Shown here in pieces: positions 26,077 to 34,612 of a stretch of 64,000 nt of DNA. The notes beneath the pieces were generated by a model that was given only the letters and a program-made list of their open reading frames with translations, did not search any database and was not told the DNA's origin. The stretch is from Conyzicola nivalis (GTDB lineage: Bacteria; Actinomycetota; Actinomycetes; Actinomycetales; Microbacteriaceae): assembly GCF_014639655.1 (NCBI RefSeq), contig NZ_BMGB01000001.1, positions 2,124,882 to 2,188,881 on the forward strand, given 5' to 3'. The translations under genes and the position numbers were made by a program. The first letter of the stretch is position 1. Each line of letters begins with the position of its first letter.

Positions 26077-26261
26077 TTTTCTGCCGTTATCCGGCCGTCT
26101 TCGTGCAGCAAGCCCTCGTCGTCAAGACCACCGTCCGGAATCCGAAATCGCGCCGCCACCCCCGGTATCGCCGTTGATGACTTCGCCAGCACGACGAATA
26201 TCGTCTCGCCCGGTTCGAGGCGCGGCAACGTCTTCTTGAAGTCGGTCTTCTCGTACTGCAC
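26040..26261 (-). CDS. small hypothetical protein with strong ribosome site
   Basis: A 73-residue protein starting at GTG 26261, which is preceded by GGAGGGAG at ideal spacing. It reads VQYEKTDFKKTLPRLEPG, then ETIFVVLAKSSTAIPGVAAR, and so on. The normal residue composition and the ribosome site support real coding, although a much longer frame continues upstream as antisense of the GT1 gene. Probably coupled to the 25690-26076 gene. Function unknown; no toxin-antitoxin motif could be recognised. Confidence 0.55.
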   Translation of the reverse strand: MQYEKTDFKKTLPRLEPGETIFVVLAKSSTAIPGVAARFRIPDGGLDDEGLLHEDGRITAEKCAGISAPSRLR

Positions 26262-26410
26262 GCGCTCTCCCTCCGCAGATAGGTCGCACTCTAGCGCGGC
26301 CGCCGCGACGCAGATGAGCCGGTAGTGGGCGGATGACGCGACCGTGGCGGGCTCATCGCGCCGAAACCGGCTCGCGAACCACGCGGGTCGAGCCCGCCCA
26401 AACCGACCCG

Positions 26411-27697
26411 CTAGCCGAGCCGCCGGTGTGCGCGCTCGCGACCGGGCGTCTCCAGCAGCGACGCGCTCAGCGCGTCGAGCCGGGCGCGCGGCAGGGCGAG
26501 CACCCGTTCGAGACCGTCGCGCAGCTCGTCGACGGTGGCCGTGTTCGGTGCGAGGGAGACGCCGAAGCCCTCCCGTTCGAGCGCGGCCGCGCCGGCGAAC
26601 TGGTCGGTCGAGAACGGCAGCACGAGCAGCGGCACGCCGTGGGTCATCGCCTCGGTGACGCTGTTGTTCCCGCAGTGGTTCACGGCCGCCGTCGCCCGCA
26701 ACAACAGGCGCACCTGCGGCAGGAACCCGCGCACCAACCAGTCGCCCGGCAGCTCCCCCAGCTCGGCGCGGTCGGCCGAGCCGGTCGCCACGGCCACGCG
26801 CAGCCCGAGTCCGGCGAGCGCCGCGAGCACGCGCGCCAGCACGTCGCCGCGCACCGACAGGAAACTGCCGAAGCTCACGTAGACGAAGGGTTCGTCGCTC
26901 GCCGCGAGCCACTCCTCCACCTCCGCGTCCACGGGCTCGGAACGCACCGCCGAACCGATGAACTCGTGCGCGGGCAGCAGCGCCGTGCGGGCCCGCTCGT
27001 GCAGTTCGCCCGGGTAGTTGTAGAGCAGCAGGTCGCCGTGTTCGGCGAACGCGCTGGCGCTGTGCAGGTGGGACGCGCCGAGGCCGTCGAGGGCGGCGTT
27101 CCATTCCGCCGTGAACGACGCGCTCACGTCGTCGCAGAGCGCGCGAAGCGCGGCGAGAGCCGCGTCATCCGGATCAAAGGCCGCAGGCCACGACGGCGGG
27201 AACCCGTAGACCTCGCCGCCCACGGGCAGCGCGGACGGGTGCCCGAGCACGACGTCGGCGTACGGCGTTCCGTGCGCGAGCAGGGCGAGCCGGGCGCTGA
27301 ACGCGAGGTGGTCGACGATCACCCGGTCGGGGCGCACCTCGTCGACGACCCGCTGCACGGCACGGGCGGTGTTCACCGGGTCCCAGAGCAGGTCGTTCTT
27401 GCGCGCGTCGGCCTGGAACGCGAGGGTCTCGACCATGCCGAGCCGGGTGGCGGCGAAGAAGCCGCGCAGCGCGTCGTCCTCGCCCTTGGGCTGGTCTTCG
27501 GCCTTGATGATGCCGGGGTTCGAGCCGCGCCCGAGTTGCAGGTGCGCGCGTTCGAAGCCGAACGACTCGACGATCGACGCCGTCGCCTCGCCCGTCGCGA
27601 CCACGACGCGCTCCCCCGCGTCGCGCCAGGCCGTGCCGAGCGTGGCGAGGGGCAGCAGGTGCGAGGCGTAGTCGGGCGAGATGATGAGCAGCGTCAC
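26411..27697 (-). CDS. GT1-family (MGT-like) glycosyltransferase
   Basis: A 428-residue GT-B enzyme. The start, TLLIISPDYASHLLPLATL, forms the N-terminal Rossmann domain. The donor-site signature is AVNHCGNNSVTEAMTHGVPLLVLPFSTDQFAGAAALE. The GTG at 27697 overlaps the stop of the upstream HEAT-glycosyltransferase gene (GTGA), so the two are co-translated. The acceptor is unknown. The active-site position usually His in the first loop reads Ser-His-Leu. Confidence 0.82.
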   Translation of the reverse strand: MTLLIISPDYASHLLPLATLGTAWRDAGERVVVATGEATASIVESFGFERAHLQLGRGSNPGIIKAEDQPKGEDDALRGFFAATRLGMVETLAFQADARKNDLLWDPVNTARAVQRVVDEVRPDRVIVDHLAFSARLALLAHGTPYADVVLGHPSALPVGGEVYGFPPSWPAAFDPDDAALAALRALCDDVSASFTAEWNAALDGLGASHLHSASAFAEHGDLLLYNYPGELHERARTALLPAHEFIGSAVRSEPVDAEVEEWLAASDEPFVYVSFGSFLSVRGDVLARVLAALAGLGLRVAVATGSADRAELGELPGDWLVRGFLPQVRLLLRATAAVNHCGNNSVTEAMTHGVPLLVLPFSTDQFAGAAALEREGFGVSLAPNTATVDELRDGLERVLALPRARLDALSASLLETPGRERAHRRLG

Positions 27698-29892
27698 AGG
27701 GCGGCCACGCTGCCCGCGTGCGACTCGGTCGCCGCGTCGCTCACGTCGGAGTAGACGACCGAGAGCGCACGGGCCATCGCCTGGATGGTGAAGTCGCGCA
27801 ACACCGTCTCGCGCGACCGGTGCGGGCGAGCGTCGGTCGTCGCGGTCTGGGCCGCCTCGCGCTCCATGGCGTCGAGTGCGTCACTCATCGACGCCGCGAG
27901 CAGCGCCGCGTCTGAGGTGCGCGTGAGGAACCCGGTCACGCCGTCTTCGACGTAGGTGGCAGGACCACCACCGGCCGGGGCGACGACGAGCAGTCCGGCC
28001 GCCATCGCCTCCAGGATCGCGATGCCGAACTCTTCCTTCAGGCTGCCGCACACGTACACGCCGCCGGGTCCGGCGAGGTCGGGCACGCCGAAGCGGGTGG
28101 CCGCCACCCAGCGTGCGACGGTGTCGTTGGGACGGTGGCCTGAGAGCAGAAGTCCGGATGCCGCGGCCTGCGCCCTCGGAACGATGCGGTCGATGCGCTC
28201 GAGCTGTTCGCGCTCGTCGGCGGACGGGTTCTCGAGGTCGCCGCCCACGAGCAGAAGGTTCGCCCTGTCGCGCAGCGGGCCGTTCGCCCACGCGGACGCG
28301 ATCGTCGCCATGCCCTTGATGCGGTGGAACCGTCCGACCGAGGTGATGAGCGGCAGGTGCCGGCGTTCCTCGGGCAGTTGGGCGAGGAGGGTTCGCAGCG
28401 CCTCGAGCGGGGCGGTGGCGGGTGCCCCTGTCGCGTGGTCGGCGGCCTCGAGCACGGCGCGGTCGACCACCTCGAGGTCGATGCCCTCGGGCACGATCGA
28501 GTGGCGTTCGGGGTGCGCGGTGATGTCGATGCCGACGAGCTCGCGCATGTCGGCCTCGAGGTTCGGGCGCGGGAAGAGCACGGTGTGCGCGGCGTCGGCC
28601 GCCAGCCGCTGCACGAGCCGGGCGCGGAACCAGAAGTGCTCCCGCTCGTCGACTTCTCCGAAGTTGGCACGGGTGAGGTCGCCCGACTGGTCGAGCGTGC
28701 GGATGACGGCGTGCGGGTCGGGCGCGACGGTGAACACGACGGGGATGCCGAGGTCACGCGCGACGTTCGCGGCGGCGAGGCTGCCGACGTCGGCCATGCG
28801 CAGGTGCAGCACGTCGACGGTGCCGATGGCGCGCAGAACCCGGCGGATGCCACGTTCCGCCGCGACCCGCAGCTGCCACGCGTCCGCCGACGACACCGGC
28901 TCGCTCAGCAGCGGCACCGAGGCGTACGCGTGTCCGCGCACGGTCGAGCCGACCGACGAGAGGCTCTCGAGGGCCTCGGCCGCGCTGCCGCGGGAGAGCG
29001 TGACGACCCGCTGCACCGTGCTGGCTTCCGCCGCGGCATCCGAGGCCCCCGGCGTCGCCGAGGCGAGCGCGTCGCCGAGGCGCACGAGCAGGGTGGCGAT
29101 GCCGCCGTTGTCGCCGCTGCCCGCCCGGGTGAGCTGCGGGTCGATGTCGGCGTGCAGGAAGAGCTGGGCGACGGTGAGGCCGGTCTGCCAGGGGGCGCGC
29201 ACGGCGCTCGACGCGGTCAGGTCGACGAGGGCGAGGCGTGCGGCTTCGGCGACGAAGTCGTCGCCGGCGGCGAGGCGAGACACCAGGTCGACGCTGCGGG
29301 CGTCGGCCTCACGGTCGCCGAGACCGGCGACGGCGGCGACGCGCACCGAAACCGGCTCGCTGTCGTCGGAGGCGATGCGCAGCAGGGACGCGGTGGCGAT
29401 CCGTCCGCGCGCGACGCCGAGGGTCTCGACGAGACGGGTGCGCGACCTCGGCTCGGTCACGCCGACGAGGGCACTCTCGAGGCCGATCGCCACCTGGTCG
29501 GGGGCCGACGACGCCCACTGCTGCAGGGTGCGCTGCGCGAGCATGCCGCTGAAGTTCCCGCGGCTGACGAGCCCGATGAGGCGCGCGATCGTGTCGAAGC
29601 GGGGCAACCGTGCCGAGAACGCCCACGCGGCGTGCTCGCGCAAATAGGCGCGGTCGCTCGAGAGCAGCCCGGCGAGCACGTCGTCGGCGTCGTCGTCGAA
29701 GACCTGGGCGAGCGCGTGCACCGCGGCGATCGCGGTGAGCTGGTCGTCACCGTGCAGCGTCGCGGCCAGAACGCGCGTGGTGCGGGTGCCGCCATTGCGG
29801 CTGGCGACGAACGCCAGCTCGTCGGCAACCCGCATTGCGTCGACAATGTGGTTCGTGCCGCGCAGCTCGTCTAGAGAGGTCTGAATTCCCAC
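27694..29892 (-). CDS. HEAT-like repeat / GT4 glycosyltransferase fusion
   Basis: A 732-residue protein. Residues of about 15-240 form helical HEAT-type repeats (TAIAAVHALAQVF, YLREHAAWAFSARL, SVRVAAVAGLGDREAD). Residues of about 310-715 form a GT-B fold GT4 glycosyltransferase with VTSVGRFHRIKGM-like donor entry and the E-x7-E motif KEEFGIAILEAMAAG (Glu621, Glu628). GTG start at 29892, preceded by GGACGGAAG. The N-terminal repeats are not part of standard GT4 enzymes and may bind a partner. It is followed by a coupled GT1 gene. Confidence 0.75.
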   Translation of the reverse strand: MGIQTSLDELRGTNHIVDAMRVADELAFVASRNGGTRTTRVLAATLHGDDQLTAIAAVHALAQVFDDDADDVLAGLLSSDRAYLREHAAWAFSARLPRFDTIARLIGLVSRGNFSGMLAQRTLQQWASSAPDQVAIGLESALVGVTEPRSRTRLVETLGVARGRIATASLLRIASDDSEPVSVRVAAVAGLGDREADARSVDLVSRLAAGDDFVAEAARLALVDLTASSAVRAPWQTGLTVAQLFLHADIDPQLTRAGSGDNGGIATLLVRLGDALASATPGASDAAAEASTVQRVVTLSRGSAAEALESLSSVGSTVRGHAYASVPLLSEPVSSADAWQLRVAAERGIRRVLRAIGTVDVLHLRMADVGSLAAANVARDLGIPVVFTVAPDPHAVIRTLDQSGDLTRANFGEVDEREHFWFRARLVQRLAADAAHTVLFPRPNLEADMRELVGIDITAHPERHSIVPEGIDLEVVDRAVLEAADHATGAPATAPLEALRTLLAQLPEERRHLPLITSVGRFHRIKGMATIASAWANGPLRDRANLLLVGGDLENPSADEREQLERIDRIVPRAQAAASGLLLSGHRPNDTVARWVAATRFGVPDLAGPGGVYVCGSLKEEFGIAILEAMAAGLLVVAPAGGGPATYVEDGVTGFLTRTSDAALLAASMSDALDAMEREAAQTATTDARPHRSRETVLRDFTIQAMARALSVVYSDVSDAATESHAGSVAAL

Positions 29893-30010
29893 TGTCGTAC
29901 TTCCGTCCTTGATTGACCGAGATCATTATGAACGGGAAGCATGACGCGCAGCACTCAGGTTGCGGATGCCGCGGGGTTCCGGTCCCCCGTGGGCGTCGGG
30001 TCGGCCCCCG

Positions 30011-30397
30011 CTAGCCCTGCTGCGTGTCGTCTTGCGTCTCCGTGTCGTCGGTGTTCGGAGCCGTGGGATCGGACTGATTGGAATCGCCGCGGGGCAGGGT
30101 CGGGGGCGTCCCGTTTTCGCCCTGCTGGCCGCCGGGACCGCCGCCGGGGAACCCACCCTGGCTGGTTCCTCCAACCTGGTCGCCGACGGGGAGGGCGATG
30201 CCGAGGGCGACGCCGCCGCCGAAGAGCAGGCCGGCCACGAGCACGGCGGCGACGGCGATGCCGGCGATCGCGATGCTCGGCAGCCCGCGTGACGGCGGCG
30301 TTCCCGGGTGTTCCGCCGCGGGGGTGGCGTTCGGGCGCTCGGCCGCGGGCACGGGCGTGGTGTTCGGGTCTCGGGAAACTTCGAGGGAATCGGTCAT
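30011..30397 (-). CDS. single-span membrane protein with Gly/Pro/Thr-rich outer tail
   Basis: A 128-residue protein. A Pro/Ala-rich cytoplasmic N-terminus of about 40 residues is followed by one membrane segment (IAIAGIAVAAVLVAGLLFGGGVALG) and a low-complexity external tail (GGFPGGGPGGQQGE, then PTLPRGDSNQSD). No family recognised. Confidence 0.6.
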   Translation of the reverse strand: MTDSLEVSRDPNTTPVPAAERPNATPAAEHPGTPPSRGLPSIAIAGIAVAAVLVAGLLFGGGVALGIALPVGDQVGGTSQGGFPGGGPGGQQGENGTPPTLPRGDSNQSDPTAPNTDDTETQDDTQQG

Positions 30398-30449
30398 ACG
30401 ACCACGATGGCCGCCCCGGTTATGGAGGCCCTATGACCGGGCTGGTAAT

Positions 30450-31280
30450 TCAGGCGCCCTTGGCGAGTTCGGCGCTTCGGGCGAGTGCCGCGGCCGTGGC
30501 CCGGTCGAAGAGGCCGGTGAGGTCGGCCGCGTCGAGTTCGGCGACGGCCCGCTCGGTCGTGCCCTTGGGGCTGGTCACTTTCACCCGCAGTTCGGTGGGC
30601 GTCGATTCGGATGCTTCGAGCAGTGCGGTCGCGCCGATGAACGTGCCGTTCACCATCGTGGCCGCCTGCTCCTCGGTGAAGCCGAGGTTTACCGCGGTGC
30701 GCGTGAGTCGCTCGATGAGGAAATACACGTAGGCGGGGCCGGAACCCGAGATGGTGCCGAGCGCGTCGATCTGGCTCTCGGGGATGACGAGCACGTCTCC
30801 CACCGTCTCGAACAGCGCTCGGACGACGGCGAGGTCGTCGTCGCTCGAGCGTGTTCCGGCGGCGAGGCCGGTGACGCCCTTGCCCACCACCGACGGGGTA
30901 TTCGGCATCGCGCGCAGCACGGCGCCGGGAACGAGGGACTCCATGGTCTCGATCGTGACACCCGCCGCGACGCTCACCACGATCGCTCCCGGCTCGAGGC
31001 TGTCGGCGACCTCGCGCAGAAGATCGGGCACCATGGCGGGCTTCACACCGATCAGCACGATGCGCGCGCCCGTCACGGCGACCCGGTTGGCGTCCGGATC
31101 GACGTTCGTCGCGAGCGAGGTCACCGTCTCCGACTGGAGCGCCGCAGCCTTCTCCGCAGATCGGTTGGTGACCCGCACGCCCCCCTCGACCACGACGTTC
31201 GGGTTGAGCAGGCCGGCGAGAATCGCGCCGCCCATCGACCCGGTTCCGAGAATGGCAATGGTGGGGAGAGTCACGGTCAT
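30450..31280 (-). CDS. proC: pyrroline-5-carboxylate reductase
   Basis: A 276-residue enzyme for the last step of proline synthesis. The Rossmann motif is IAILGTGSMGGAILAGLL. The conserved C-terminal dimer region is GSGPAYVYFLIERLTRTAVNLGF and VTSPKGTTERAVAEL. It is divergent from the CDF transporter with only 23 bp between the starts; a TAGAAT box lies six bases before its ATG, suggesting a leaderless transcript. Confidence 0.92.
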   Translation of the reverse strand: MTVTLPTIAILGTGSMGGAILAGLLNPNVVVEGGVRVTNRSAEKAAALQSETVTSLATNVDPDANRVAVTGARIVLIGVKPAMVPDLLREVADSLEPGAIVVSVAAGVTIETMESLVPGAVLRAMPNTPSVVGKGVTGLAAGTRSSDDDLAVVRALFETVGDVLVIPESQIDALGTISGSGPAYVYFLIERLTRTAVNLGFTEEQAATMVNGTFIGATALLEASESTPTELRVKVTSPKGTTERAVAELDAADLTGLFDRATAAALARSAELAKGA

Positions 31281-31303
31281 AGGAGCATTCTAGGATTGCT
31301 CCT
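31281..31303. promoter_or_regulatory. palindromic back-to-back promoter of proC and CDF gene
   Basis: The entire 23-bp gap reads AGGAGCA, a central TTCTAGGAT, then TGCTCCT, a near-perfect palindrome. It contains TAGAAT (minus strand) and TAGGAT (plus strand) at 6 and 7 bases from the two start codons, so both genes may be leaderless and share one control element. Confidence 0.5.
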
Positions 31304-32266
31304 ATGAGCGCATCGGGTGGGAACAAGGCAATAGTCGCGGCACTGCTAGCAAACCTGGGAATCGCGGTCACCAAATTCATCGCGTTCGCCTTCTCCGGGT
31401 CGAGCTCGATGCTCGCCGAGGGTGTGCACTCCCTCGCAGACACGGGCAACCAGGGCCTGCTCCTGCTCGGCGGACGTCAGGCGAAGAAGAAGGCCACCGC
31501 CGACCACCCGTTCGGCTTCGGCCGCGAACGTTTCGTCTACGCGTTCGTCGTGTCGATCATCCTGTTCTCCATCGGTGGCGTCTTCTCGATCTACGAGGGT
31601 GTCGAAAAACTGCAGCACCCGCACGAACTCGAGAACGCCTGGCTGCCCATCGTGGTTCTGCTCATCGCCATCGGGCTCGAGAGCTTCTCGTTCCGCACCG
31701 CGATCCGGGAGTCGAACCACGTGCGCGGCAAGCAGGGCTGGGTCGAGTTCATCCGCCGGTCGAAGGCGCCCGAACTGCCCGTCGTGCTGCTCGAGGACTT
31801 CGCCGCGCTCATCGGCCTCGTGCTCGCTCTCCTCGGCGTCGGTCTCACGATCATCACCGGCAACTCGGTCTTCGACGCTCTCGGCACCCTGGCCATCGGC
31901 ATCCTGCTCGTGCTCGTCGCGATCGTGCTGGGCATCGAGACCAAGAGCCTCCTCGTGGGTGAGGGCGCATCCGTCGCCGACACCGAGGCAATCCGCGCCG
32001 CGATCAACGCCCAGCCGCAGGTCGAGGCGCTCATCCACATGAAGACGCTCTACCTCGGACCCGACGAGCTGCTCGTCGGCGCGAAGGTAGCGTTCGCCCG
32101 TTCGCGCAAGCTCGCCGACATCGCCACCGACATCAACGAGCTCGAGCTCAGCATCCGCGCGGCGGTACCGATCGCGCGCGTGATCTACATCGAGCCCGAC
32201 GTGTACATGCCACCGAACGAGGCGAACCCCGCCACCGACTCCTTCGTGATCAAGGCCGCCGACTGA
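31304..32266 (+). CDS. cation diffusion facilitator family transporter
   Basis: A 320-residue CDF exporter, six spans plus a cytoplasmic dimer domain. The metal site in span 2 is EGVHSLADTGNQ and in span 5 VLLEDFAALIG; the HxxxD/ExxxA pattern resembles the SLC30A9-like group rather than classical zinc exporters. The C-terminal domain (EALIHMKTLYLGPDELLVGAKV) is the ZT_dimer fold. Likely exports Zn2+ or a related metal using the proton gradient. Confidence 0.85.
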   Translation: MSASGGNKAIVAALLANLGIAVTKFIAFAFSGSSSMLAEGVHSLADTGNQGLLLLGGRQAKKKATADHPFGFGRERFVYAFVVSIILFSIGGVFSIYEGVEKLQHPHELENAWLPIVVLLIAIGLESFSFRTAIRESNHVRGKQGWVEFIRRSKAPELPVVLLEDFAALIGLVLALLGVGLTIITGNSVFDALGTLAIGILLVLVAIVLGIETKSLLVGEGASVADTEAIRAAINAQPQVEALIHMKTLYLGPDELLVGAKVAFARSRKLADIATDINELELSIRAAVPIARVIYIEPDVYMPPNEANPATDSFVIKAAD

Positions 32267-32267
32267 C

Positions 32268-32335
32268 CCTTCGGTCCCTCAGCCTGTCCTTCGGTCCCTG
32301 AGCCTGTCCTTCGGTCCCTGAGCCTGTCCTTCGGT
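32268..32335 (+). repeat. 3.4 tandem copies of a 20-bp unit
   Basis: CCTTCGGTCCCTGAGCCTGT repeats at 32268, 32288 and 32308 (first copy with one change) and a partial fourth runs into the tadA stop codon. The unit is a rearranged form of the dispersed repeat, with TCC in place of TCGA. It lies between converging genes. Confidence 0.85.
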
Positions 32336-32787
32336 CACCGTTTCGCAGCGAAGAACTCGAGCAGCAGGTCGGCGCACGCCTCGGCCTGCACGCCCGCGAC
32401 GACCTCGACCCGGTGGTTGAGGCGCCGGTCGCGCAGCAGGTCGTAGACGCTGCCGACCGCGCCGGCCTTCTCGTCCCATGCGCCGAACACGACGCGCGGA
32501 ATGCGCGAGTTCAGGATCGCGCCGGCGCACATGATGCACGGCTCGAGCGTCACCACGAGGGTCGTGCCGAGCAGGTGCCAGTCGTCGAGCGCGGCGGCCG
32601 CTTCGCGGATCGCCAGCACCTCGGCGTGCGCCGTCGGGTCCTTGTGCAGCTCGCGCTCGTTGCGGCCCGATCCGATGCGCTTTCCGTCGGCGTCGAGAAC
32701 GAATGCCGCGACCGGAACATCCCCCGTATCGAAAGCGAGTCGCGCATCCGCGATCGCGTCGTGCATCCAGTCGTCGTACTGAGCCAT
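32335..32787 (-). CDS. tadA: tRNA adenosine(34) deaminase
   Basis: A 150-residue zinc deaminase converting A34 to inosine in tRNA-Arg. The zinc/catalytic motifs are PTAHAEVLAIREAA (His54, Glu56) and TLEPCIMCAGA (Cys84, Cys87). The ATG at 32787 gives standard length; an open frame upstream is antisense of upp. Its stop overlaps the tandem repeat. Confidence 0.92.
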   Translation of the reverse strand: MAQYDDWMHDAIADARLAFDTGDVPVAAFVLDADGKRIGSGRNERELHKDPTAHAEVLAIREAAAALDDWHLLGTTLVVTLEPCIMCAGAILNSRIPRVVFGAWDEKAGAVGSVYDLLRDRRLNHRVEVVAGVQAEACADLLLEFFAAKR

Positions 32788-32835
32788 AGCAGCGAGCCTA
32801 GGCCCGGTGCACCGAAGCAGGGCACCGCACTGAAG

Positions 32836-32848
32836 TAGATTGGGCACA
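32836..32848 (+). promoter_or_regulatory. leaderless -10 box of upp
   Basis: TAGATT at 32836-32841 ends six bases before the ATG at 32848; no Shine-Dalgarno lies between. Confidence 0.48.
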
Positions 32849-33483
32849 TGCGAGTTCACGTAGCCGACCACCCGCTCATCACGCACAAGCTGACCGTGCT
32901 GCGCGACAAGACCACGCCGTCGCCCACGTTCCGTGCGCTCGCCGAAGAACTCATGACGCTGCTCGCCTACGAGGCGACGCGCAACGTGCGCACCGAGGTC
33001 GTCACGATCCAGACCCCGGTCGCCGAAACCCAGGGTCTCGCGATCAGCACCCCCCGACCGCTCGTCGTGCCGATCCTGCGCGCGGGTCTCGGCATGCTCG
33101 AGGGCATGGTCAAGCTCGTGCCGACGGCCGAGGTCGGCTTCCTCGGCATGGTCCGCAACGAAGAGACCCTGCAGCCCGAAACCTACGCCGAGCGCCTGCC
33201 GGACGACCTCTCGAACCGCCAGTGCTTCGTGCTCGACCCGATGCTGGCGACCGGCGGCTCGCTCATCGCGGCGATCGATTTCCTGCTTGCCCGCGGCGCC
33301 AAGGACGTGACGGCCGTCTGCCTGATCGCGGCACCCGAGGGACTCGCGGCCGTCGAGAAGGCCATGGAGGGTCGCGGCGACGTCACCATCGTGCTCGGCG
33401 CCCTCGACGAGCGCCTCAACGAACTCGGCTACATCGTGCCCGGTCTCGGCGACGCCGGCGACCGCTTGTACGGCCTCGTCTGA
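32848..33483 (+). CDS. upp: uracil phosphoribosyltransferase
   Basis: A 211-residue type I PRTase that makes UMP from uracil and PRPP. The PRPP loop is [21 protein letters not shown], the N-terminal family marker is [12 protein letters not shown], and the uracil-binding C-terminus is [16 protein letters not shown]. It is divergent from tadA, with 60 bp between them. Confidence 0.93.
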   Translation: MRVHVADHPLITHKLTVLRDKTTPSPTFRALAEELMTLLAYEATRNVRTEVVTIQTPVAETQGLAISTPRPLVVPILRAGLGMLEGMVKLVPTAEVGFLGMVRNEETLQPETYAERLPDDLSNRQCFVLDPMLATGGSLIAAIDFLLARGAKDVTAVCLIAAPEGLAAVEKAMEGRGDVTIVLGALDERLNELGYIVPGLGDAGDRLYGLV

Positions 33484-33559
33484 GAGAGCGAAACCCCCAG
33501 CGCATTGTGAGTTTCGGGGCGTAAATTCACGGGTGACGTGCCAAGAAAGGTCGCTCGCC

Positions 33560-34612
33560 GTGAAGAAAAACATCCAGCGCTGGATCCCCGCCGCGGTCGT
33601 GCCCGCGGTCATCATCACCGCCGCCGTCGCCGTTCCCGCCGTGGCGAACGCCGCACCCTCACTTCCCGAGAAGAGCGCGCAGCAGCTGCTCGAACTCGTC
33701 GCTGAAAGCCGTGGCACCCCGTTCTCCGGAACGATCGAGCAGACCTCGGCGCTCGGCCTGCCCGACGTCTCCGCTCTCTCCCCCGCGGGCGGCGGCGACT
33801 CCGGATCATCCGCCCTCGAACTCCTGTCCGGCTCGCACACGGCGAACGTCTTCGTCGGCGGGCCCTCCACTCAGCGCGTCCAGCTGCTCGAGGGCTTCGC
33901 CGAGCGAGACGCGATCCGCAACGGCGACAGCGTCTGGCTCTACGACTCCGACGCGAAAGAGGCCACCCACGTCACGGCGAGCGCGCCGGCCGACCTCCCC
34001 GCCGGCCCGACGCTCACCCCGTCGGAGGCCGCCGAGAAGCTGCTCGCCGCGGTCGGCACATCGACCGAGATCGAGGTCGTCGACACCGCTCGAGTCGCCG
34101 GCCGCGCCGCCTACGAACTGCGGCTCACCCCCGACGACGCCGACACTCTCGTCGGCTCCGTGGTGCTCAGCGTCGACGCGGAGACCGGCCTCCCCCTCGC
34201 GGTGAGCGTGACCGCCGAGGGCCAGAAGTCCCCCGCTTTCTCAGTGCGCTTCAGCAAGATCGACTTCGACGCCCCCGACGCGAGCGTCTTCGAGTTCGCG
34301 CCGCCGAGCGACGTGACGGTCGAAGAGGAAACCCTCGACGGCGACACCCTCGGTGCCACACTTCCGGATGCCGCGGCCACCGACCACCCGCGCCCGACGA
34401 TCGTCGGCGACGGATGGGACGCCGTGGCCGTGTTGCCCGCCGGCGCACTGCCCGCCGACCTGTCCGGCGCCGGCCTGGAACAGCTGACGACCGAGGTCAA
34501 CGGCGGACGCCTGCTCACCACGAGCCTCGTCTCGGTGCTGCTCGCCGACGACGGCCGGGTACTCGTCGGCGCCGTCACCCCGCAACTGCTCCAGGCCGTC
34601 GCCGCGCAGTGA
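33560..34612 (+). CDS. exported LolA-like lipoprotein-carrier fold protein
   Basis: A 350-residue secreted protein. A signal peptide occupies about residues 1-31 (KKNIQRWIPAAVVPAVIITAAVAVPAVANAA). The following region has the repeated antiparallel strands of the LolA/LolB-like fold (SGTIEQTSALGLPD, VWLYDSDAKEATHV and AFSVRFSKIDFDAPDASVFEF). GTG 33560 is favoured because AAAGG precedes it. GTGA overlap couples it to the ABC ATPase. It may bind lipid or sense envelope state. Confidence 0.75.
   Translation: MKKNIQRWIPAAVVPAVIITAAVAVPAVANAAPSLPEKSAQQLLELVAESRGTPFSGTIEQTSALGLPDVSALSPAGGGDSGSSALELLSGSHTANVFVGGPSTQRVQLLEGFAERDAIRNGDSVWLYDSDAKEATHVTASAPADLPAGPTLTPSEAAEKLLAAVGTSTEIEVVDTARVAGRAAYELRLTPDDADTLVGSVVLSVDAETGLPLAVSVTAEGQKSPAFSVRFSKIDFDAPDASVFEFAPPSDVTVEEETLDGDTLGATLPDAAATDHPRPTIVGDGWDAVAVLPAGALPADLSGAGLEQLTTEVNGGRLLTTSLVSVLLADDGRVLVGAVTPQLLQAVAAQ

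Noticed and set aside
29893-30010. GGGGTTCCGGTCCCCC stretch as a possible tRNA T-arm
   Set aside because: No acceptor stem, anticodon arm or CCA-compatible end could be folded around it.
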